24,849 nucleotides of DNA, from positions 1 to 24,849 of the IMG/VR virus record IMGVR_UViG_3300050821_003410; one strand, written 5' to 3'. Under the pieces are notes generated by a model, which was not told the origin of the DNA, made no database searches, and saw only the letters and a program-made list of their open reading frames with translations. Positions 21,277 to 24,849 of the stretch are shown here, in pieces. Position numbers and translations under genes: made by a program. Numbering within the stretch: the stretch's first letter is position 1; each line of letters begins with the position of its first letter. The DNA comes from a virus.

Positions 21277-21597
21277 TTAGCGGTTGACTTTGCGGATGTC
21301 ACGCGCCAGCTTTTGCTCGCGTGCGTACTTGTCTTTGGCGGCTTTGCGCTCTGCCATCTTTTCTCTGTCTGCTTTGTTGAGACGGCATTTCATAGCGTAG
21401 GTGTAGACGTCAATGACAGTCATTTGCTCAGCGCGGTGACCGCGAGCACGAGCAGGACGAATGCTAATGATGTCTTGGATATCACTTCCATTGCCGGGAA
21501 TGAGCGTAACAGCGAGGCGCTTGCCGCTGTCGGGTCCGTAGAACCGTGACAGCGGAGTAAGGGCGAGGCGATGGACTTGTTTCTTTAGTGGTGTCAT
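21277..21597 (-). CDS. unknown phage protein, 106 aa
   Basis: A 106-residue basic protein. The first half has RFYGPDSGKRLAVTLIPGNG and ISIRPARARGHRAEQMTV, a strand-rich segment like small phage nucleic-acid-associated proteins. The second half is a charged helix (LNKADREKMAERKAAKDKYA). No family can be named. The start follows an AAATCC element that also covers the upstream gene's stop. Confidence 0.64.
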   Translation of the reverse strand: MTPLKKQVHRLALTPLSRFYGPDSGKRLAVTLIPGNGSDIQDIISIRPARARGHRAEQMTVIDVYTYAMKCRLNKADREKMAERKAAKDKYAREQKLARDIRKVNR

Positions 21598-21602
21598 TTT
21601 GT

Positions 21603-21611
21603 TTGGATTTT
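21603..21611 (-). promoter_or_regulatory. AAATCCAA start element, copy 4
   Basis: TTAAAATCCAAACAAAATG: the element overlaps the TAA stop of the 290-residue gene and lies 5 bases before the start of the 106-residue gene. Confidence 0.48.
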
Positions 21612-22482
21612 AACTGACCTGGAGTTGCTTAACAGCTGAAACTGATTTGATGACTGGGCGCTTTCCGAAGGCGAACGAGGGATCGTCTTTGGAGGGCTCA
21701 AGTGTAACAGCAAAGGTAATTTTATCGCCGATGCGCCGATCCTGAACATGCTCAGACGGTATCGTGCAATACACTTTCGCACCGGATTCAAGTTCGACAA
21801 TCATCTTGAAAGTGTCGCCGTAGAACTCGCTGTGTTGGGTTTTGAATTTGACGATGGTCCCTGTTACGGTGACACGGCCGCTAGGAGCGATTGCAGCCGG
21901 GTTCGCAACGCGCTGCGCACGCTCTGCGGCCCACTTACGATCCCGTTCCATGCTCGTGAGTACGCAAGAGATTTGACGCTCGCTCAGCTCGCCGTAGGTT
22001 TCCAACTTGCTGAGCACGTCTTGCGCGAAACCGTTCTTGGCGTGCTCAGGCTTGGAAATGTCATTCACCGCTTGCTGGATGTCAGGATGCGCTTCGAGGA
22101 ACGCAAGACGCTTCTTGAATAGCGCGACACGCTTTGCCTCTGTGCTCGCTTTGCTGCGGATGCACTTCATCCTGAATTCGCTCGCGTTGGGAATTGACAG
22201 ACGATGGACGCAGATATCGCCGAAGCAGACGCGCTGGCCGGTAGGGATGTGATCCGCTGCGACAACGTAGCGAACGGTTCCATTTCCGCAATGCGTGCAA
22301 CGATGCGCAGAGCAGTTTTTGGAAAGGAACAAGGCTTCCATTTCCCTGCGATGCGCTTCCCTCCACCGTTGCCAAACTTCCAAGTCCATTCCCAAGACAT
22401 ACTCGGGCGGCTTATTGTCAAAGTAGTCAACAATGACATACTGCGTCGGATCAAAGTTGACGGGATTGTGGATGGTGCTCAT
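21610..22482 (-). CDS. zinc-site and OB-fold-like phage protein, 290 aa
   Basis: A 290-residue protein. Cys 62, 65, 86 and 91 (CTHC, then CFGDIC) form a probable zinc site. The middle is helical, and the C-terminal part from about 198 (RVTVTGTIVKFKTQ, MIVELESGAKVYCTIP, GDKITFAVTLEPSKDDP) looks like an OB fold with the pattern seen in phage proteins of the same layout. I recall similar tails in other phages but no assigned function. A nucleic-acid-binding role is reasonable. It starts in an ATGA overlap with the upstream gene. Confidence 0.7.
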   Translation of the reverse strand: MSTIHNPVNFDPTQYVIVDYFDNKPPEYVLGMDLEVWQRWREAHRREMEALFLSKNCSAHRCTHCGNGTVRYVVAADHIPTGQRVCFGDICVHRLSIPNASEFRMKCIRSKASTEAKRVALFKKRLAFLEAHPDIQQAVNDISKPEHAKNGFAQDVLSKLETYGELSERQISCVLTSMERDRKWAAERAQRVANPAAIAPSGRVTVTGTIVKFKTQHSEFYGDTFKMIVELESGAKVYCTIPSEHVQDRRIGDKITFAVTLEPSKDDPSFAFGKRPVIKSVSAVKQLQVS

Positions 22483-22742
22483 GACGTGAGCTTTCCTTTG
22501 ATGTGTTTGCAGACGAGGGTTTCGATCGTGTACTGATTGGGAAGCAGGCCTGTCATTTCTTGGACATATTTATCGAGGCCTGCGCGAACTTGGAAACGAG
22601 CAGCTTGGTCGATGCTCGTCCATTGGATTTGTGGAACTTTGCGAGTGTGGACGACATCTATAACGAAAGTGACTTCTTTGAAGTAGAGGTCGCGCTCGGC
22701 GTCTTTGACAACGTAGAGTAGGAACTTTTTATCGGAGGGCAT
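22479..22742 (-). CDS. unknown small protein, 87 aa
   Basis: The start at 22742 (MPSDKKFLLY) is chosen because an AAATCCAA element precedes it; an ATG 14 codons earlier would overlap the upstream gene by 11 bases. It is strand-rich at first (FLLYVVKDAERDLYFKEVTF, VIDVV), then helical (TSIDQAARFQVRAGLDKYV). It ends in an ATGA overlap with the zinc/OB protein. No family recognised. Confidence 0.62.
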   Translation of the reverse strand: MPSDKKFLLYVVKDAERDLYFKEVTFVIDVVHTRKVPQIQWTSIDQAARFQVRAGLDKYVQEMTGLLPNQYTIETLVCKHIKGKLTS

Positions 22743-22747
22743 GTTAT

Positions 22748-22756
22748 TTGGATTTT
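22748..22756 (-). promoter_or_regulatory. AAATCCAA start element, copy 5
   Basis: AAAATCCAAATAACATG: the element lies 5 bases before the ATG of the 87-residue gene, after an A/C-rich run (CAACCACAACAG). Confidence 0.48.
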
Positions 22757-22773
22757 CTGTTGTGGTTGTTCGT

Positions 22774-23043
22774 TTACGAAACAAAAGGAGCGAGATGAGA
22801 AATTGGAAAACGCTCCCGATTAGGAATTCTACCTACGCCGTATTTTGATCCCCACATATGGTGGACGGAACGCGAAGTGATATGCACCGCATGGAGTTGC
22901 CCTCCTGCGGTCCAGCACACGCTTTTAACTCCTGATTTTCCTAATCCTAAAAGGACCGCGGTGCGCTCCCAAATGGAAGCTGTGACTAGTCCTGTTTCTT
23001 TGTTGTGCCAGTTGCCGTTGATTGAATAGTTGTCGATTTTCAT
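22774..23043 (-). CDS. unknown small protein, 89 aa
   Basis: An 89-residue protein with SINGNWHNKETGLVTASIWE, VKSVCWTAGGQLHAVHITS and a basic end (KYGVGRIPNRERFP). It looks strand-rich and compact; no family recognised. It starts just after an AAATCCAA element at the end of a leader that can fold in two ways. Confidence 0.62.
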   Translation of the reverse strand: MKIDNYSINGNWHNKETGLVTASIWERTAVLLGLGKSGVKSVCWTAGGQLHAVHITSRSVHHMWGSKYGVGRIPNRERFPISHLAPFVS

Positions 23044-23105
23044 TTTGGATTTTGTTTTTAACTTAACTGATTACAAAAGCATAAGTTTGTAATCCAAAAC
23101 CGCAA
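23041..23105 (-). promoter_or_regulatory. structured leader with two mutually exclusive helices, candidate promoter
   Basis: On the minus strand GATTACAAA (23094-23086) and TTTGTAATC (23077-23069) can form a perfect 9-bp hairpin. TTTTGGATT, overlapping the first arm, is also an exact complement of AATCCAAAA at the start codon (the start element, copy 6, 23045-23053). The two helices share bases and cannot form together. A weak promoter, TTGCGG (23105-23100), 16 bases, TATGCT (23083-23078), overlaps. No T-run follows the hairpin, so it is not a standard terminator. Confidence 0.45.
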
Positions 23106-23178
23106 GCAAAATCTTCCACCTTCTAACATTTTTAGTTGCCGTGACTGCCAACGACTTACAAAATCTCCAAGTCGCTTG

Positions 23179-23772
23179 TCAGGAAAAGTGCTCAGGATTT
23201 ACCACCTCAAAGAAGTTTGCGAGCGTAGTCCCCCAGATGTCTAGCGGTACAACTCCTGCAATCATTCCCTTGCCTTTGAACCTCACCGCAACCTTCATCC
23301 GCATGAGAGGAGTGGTGGCATAAAGTTTGCTGCCTGACTCCTTGAGCAGTGAGAACAAGCCGCACGACATAAAAACAAAAGGCTGGCGCTTGTCGCGTTT
23401 CGTAATAAGCATCCATTCCGTATTCGCTTCGTGTGCGGCTTCGTGCGCTTGCTCAAGGAACGCTTCAAACATTTGCTGCACCGCACCCTGTGGCTTGTCG
23501 AGCAAATGAGTAACTGTGGAAGAATCGTTTTTGTATCCGCACTTCAATTCCAATGTAACTTTGTCAAGCAGTCCGCGTCCGCTGGGATGCACCGCAGCAA
23601 TGTCTCCGTAGGATCCGTAAGTGCCCTTTCCTCGTGCGCTGTTGTTTGTGGCACGCCCTCCGCTTGCTGCGCTGCGCCAAAACACATTGCTTTCAGTACC
23701 ACGCGACCACCACATGGACAGTTGACGGCAAATCTCCCTTTCAAAATCTTGTCCTTTGGTGCGTCCACTCAT
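23179..23772 (-). CDS. PD-(D/E)XK nuclease (resolvase-like)
   Basis: A 197-residue protein of the restriction-endonuclease/resolvase fold. Residues: GQDFERE at 7-13 (first acidic helix), FWRSAASGGRAT near 31-42, YGDIAAV at 55-61 (catalytic Asp 57) and LELKCGY at 74-80 (E-x-K, E75 and K77). Members of this type cut branched DNA or recombination intermediates, or act as host-type nucleases. The start at 23772 forms an ATGA overlap with the upstream Myb-like gene. The C-terminal half has no recognised domain. Next to the exonuclease it fits a DNA processing role. Confidence 0.78.
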   Translation of the reverse strand: MSGRTKGQDFEREICRQLSMWWSRGTESNVFWRSAASGGRATNNSARGKGTYGSYGDIAAVHPSGRGLLDKVTLELKCGYKNDSSTVTHLLDKPQGAVQQMFEAFLEQAHEAAHEANTEWMLITKRDKRQPFVFMSCGLFSLLKESGSKLYATTPLMRMKVAVRFKGKGMIAGVVPLDIWGTTLANFFEVVNPEHFS

Positions 23773-24128
23773 TTTATTTCCTTCCAATGCGTGCGAATGC
23801 TCTGTGGATTACGAAGCAAAATCTTTGAGCAAGCAACAGCATCACGTTTTAGTGCTACCATGCGCCTCAAAATATCGTCTTCTCTTTTGGTCCAGTTCCT
23901 CTGCTTGTCGAATCCATAAATTCCACTGAGGGTGTAGTCTGTGAACTCAACGTCTCCCGAAAGCACTCGCAGGATTTGATCTCTGATCCCTGCATGAGAC
24001 CTATCGAGCATGTAGCCAATCTGGTCAATTAAAGCCCCGCGCAAAAACAACCACAATAAGGAGTCCGTGTCTTTGAGCGTCCACGAATCCTCTTTAAAGT
24101 CCAAATGTTGCTGTTTTTCTTTTGGCAC
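23769..24128 (-). CDS. twin SANT/Myb-like small DNA-binding protein
   Basis: A 119-residue protein with two Trp-starting helical units of similar plan: WTLKDTDSLLWLFLRGA...HAGIRDQIL (about 16-53) and WTKREDDILRRMVALK...QSIRTHWKEI (about 78-118). This W-[TS]-x-x-[ED]-[DE]-x-x-L pattern with a final recognition helix resembles SANT/Myb DNA-binding repeats, which are also known in phages. The first unit is less typical. The GTG start at 24128 overlaps the exonuclease end by 35 bases; a later TTG start is possible. It may act as a transcription or replication factor. Confidence 0.68.
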   Translation of the reverse strand: MPKEKQQHLDFKEDSWTLKDTDSLLWLFLRGALIDQIGYMLDRSHAGIRDQILRVLSGDVEFTDYTLSGIYGFDKQRNWTKREDDILRRMVALKRDAVACSKILLRNPQSIRTHWKEIK

Positions 24129-24849
24129 GGTGAGAAATAGGATCTTTGTCGCGCAAGCTTTCGATGCCTAGCGTGTCACAAACTTCACGCCAGCCCTCTT
24201 GCGAGATGCTGTCTTGTTTGAATTCAAATGTGGGAGTCCCTTTGTAAGGGAGTTGGACTAAGGATTTATTGCGACGAGCTGTTTCGCGCCCTTCTTTTCC
24301 GCAGATGGCTTTGTAGGATTTGAAATGAGGGGGCAGCGTGTTGTTGATAAACTTTATCGCGGTTTCTTCTCCCACTCCTTTGATACCCGGCACTTCGTCG
24401 GTGTGACAACCTGCTAGAGCCCGCACACGCGCCCATTGCTCTGGTTTTACGCCCCGATCCTTGCAAAAGCCGGCGTAGGTCGTGATTTTGTGCTTCGTGG
24501 GATTGTAGAGGCTTACGTTGGAGTCAAGGAGCTGGTAGAGGTCTCCGTCTGCGCTGATGATGATGGCTTCGTCGTCTCGTGAGAGCGACTGTGTAATGCT
24601 CGCAATAATGTCGTCCGCCTCGTACCCCTCGCAGCCGCAGATATTATGATAGCCAATCTTTGGAAGGTACTGAGTGCGCAGGAGGTTGACTTGCTCGTGG
24701 AGGTGTTGGCGAATATCTTGTTTTTCTTTGTCGTCGGGAGCATGACGTTTTTCTTTGTAGGAAGGTAGGAGCGTGCGGCGCTTAGGTACGCCTTGGTCAA
24801 AGCAAAAAATAATGTTGTCGGTGCCAAACTGATCTTGGAATTGAGTGAT
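24094..24849 (-). CDS. 5'-3' exonuclease/flap endonuclease, N-terminus outside window
   Basis: The last 252 codons of a 5' nuclease of the Pol I N-terminal/T4 RNase H type. CFDQGVPKRRTLLPSYKEKR near the start, YEADDIIA, ISADGDLYQLL and the helix-hairpin-helix region with GCHTDEVPGIKGVGEETA are visible; the acidic residues of the metal site are present in the order expected. It trims 5' flaps and RNA primers during replication. The frame is open to base 24849, so the true start lies beyond. It ends 35 bases after the start of the next gene. Confidence 0.9.
   Translation of the reverse strand: MTQFQDQFGTDNIIFCFDQGVPKRRTLLPSYKEKRHAPDDKEKQDIRQHLHEQVNLLRTQYLPKIGYHNICGCEGYEADDIIASITQSLSRDDEAIIISADGDLYQLLDSNVSLYNPTKHKITTYAGFCKDRGVKPEQWARVRALAGCHTDEVPGIKGVGEETAIKFINNTLPPHFKSYKAICGKEGRETARRNKSLVQLPYKGTPTFEFKQDSISQEGWREVCDTLGIESLRDKDPISHRAKRKTATFGL

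Noticed and set aside
23069-23094. AT-rich hairpin as a terminator
   Set aside because: No T-run follows the stem on the minus strand and the stem is only weakly stable, so a regulatory leader is a better reading.
1-24849. CRISPR arrays, insertion sequences, integrase or attachment sites
   Set aside because: I saw no spaced direct repeats, transposase or recombinase signature, or duplicated site. Lysogeny genes are not visible in this window.

Overview
This window looks like part of a tailed double-stranded DNA phage (Caudoviricetes). Every gene I can support is on the minus strand, so transcription runs from base 24849 towards base 1. The genes are tightly packed. About 25 neighbouring pairs share a 4-base ATGA, GTGA or TTGA stop/start overlap, and base composition is roughly even. 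The host cannot be read from the sequence. A glycosyltransferase of the heptosyltransferase type hints at a Gram-negative host. The general lack of Shine-Dalgarno sequences hints at a host that often initiates translation without them. Both are inferences.

In transcription order, 24.8-18.6 kb is a DNA-metabolism block. It holds a 5'-3' exonuclease (cut by the window edge), a small protein with two SANT/Myb-like helices, a PD-(D/E)XK nuclease, several unknown proteins, a Cys/OB-fold-like protein and a large AAA+ ATPase. Six genes here carry an AAATCCAA element just in front of the start codon. The block ends at a rho-independent terminator (18551-18598). From 18.5 to 15.8 kb come QueF and QueC (7-deazaguanine pathway), a MazG-like pyrophosphohydrolase, a DUF3310 protein and small Cys-rich proteins.

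From 15.8 to 7.2 kb is the packaging region. A probable terminase small subunit is separated from the terminase large subunit by about 4.5 kb. That interval holds many very small genes, including several with a single membrane segment, and three neighbours that appear to share two domains. A second terminator (11619-11653) divides it. Nine of the genes reported between 8.1 and 16.8 kb are 17-54 residues long and are supported mainly by their stop/start overlaps.

From 7.2 kb to base 1 is the head module: a DUF1073-type portal, a small basic protein, an SPP1 gp7/Mu F-like head morphogenesis protein and, at the edge, a DUF2213 protein. Between the last two sits an accessory cassette: DUF6527-like protein, family 9 glycosyltransferase, unknown protein, SAM methyltransferase, unknown protein and DUF2292-like protein.

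The most unusual signals are a repeated, strand-specific GCGATAATRT element near gene starts, the AAATCCAA start element, a leader at 23.0-23.1 kb that can form two mutually exclusive helices, the QueF/QueC pair with an altered QueF motif, and the shared domains at 12.2-13.6 kb.
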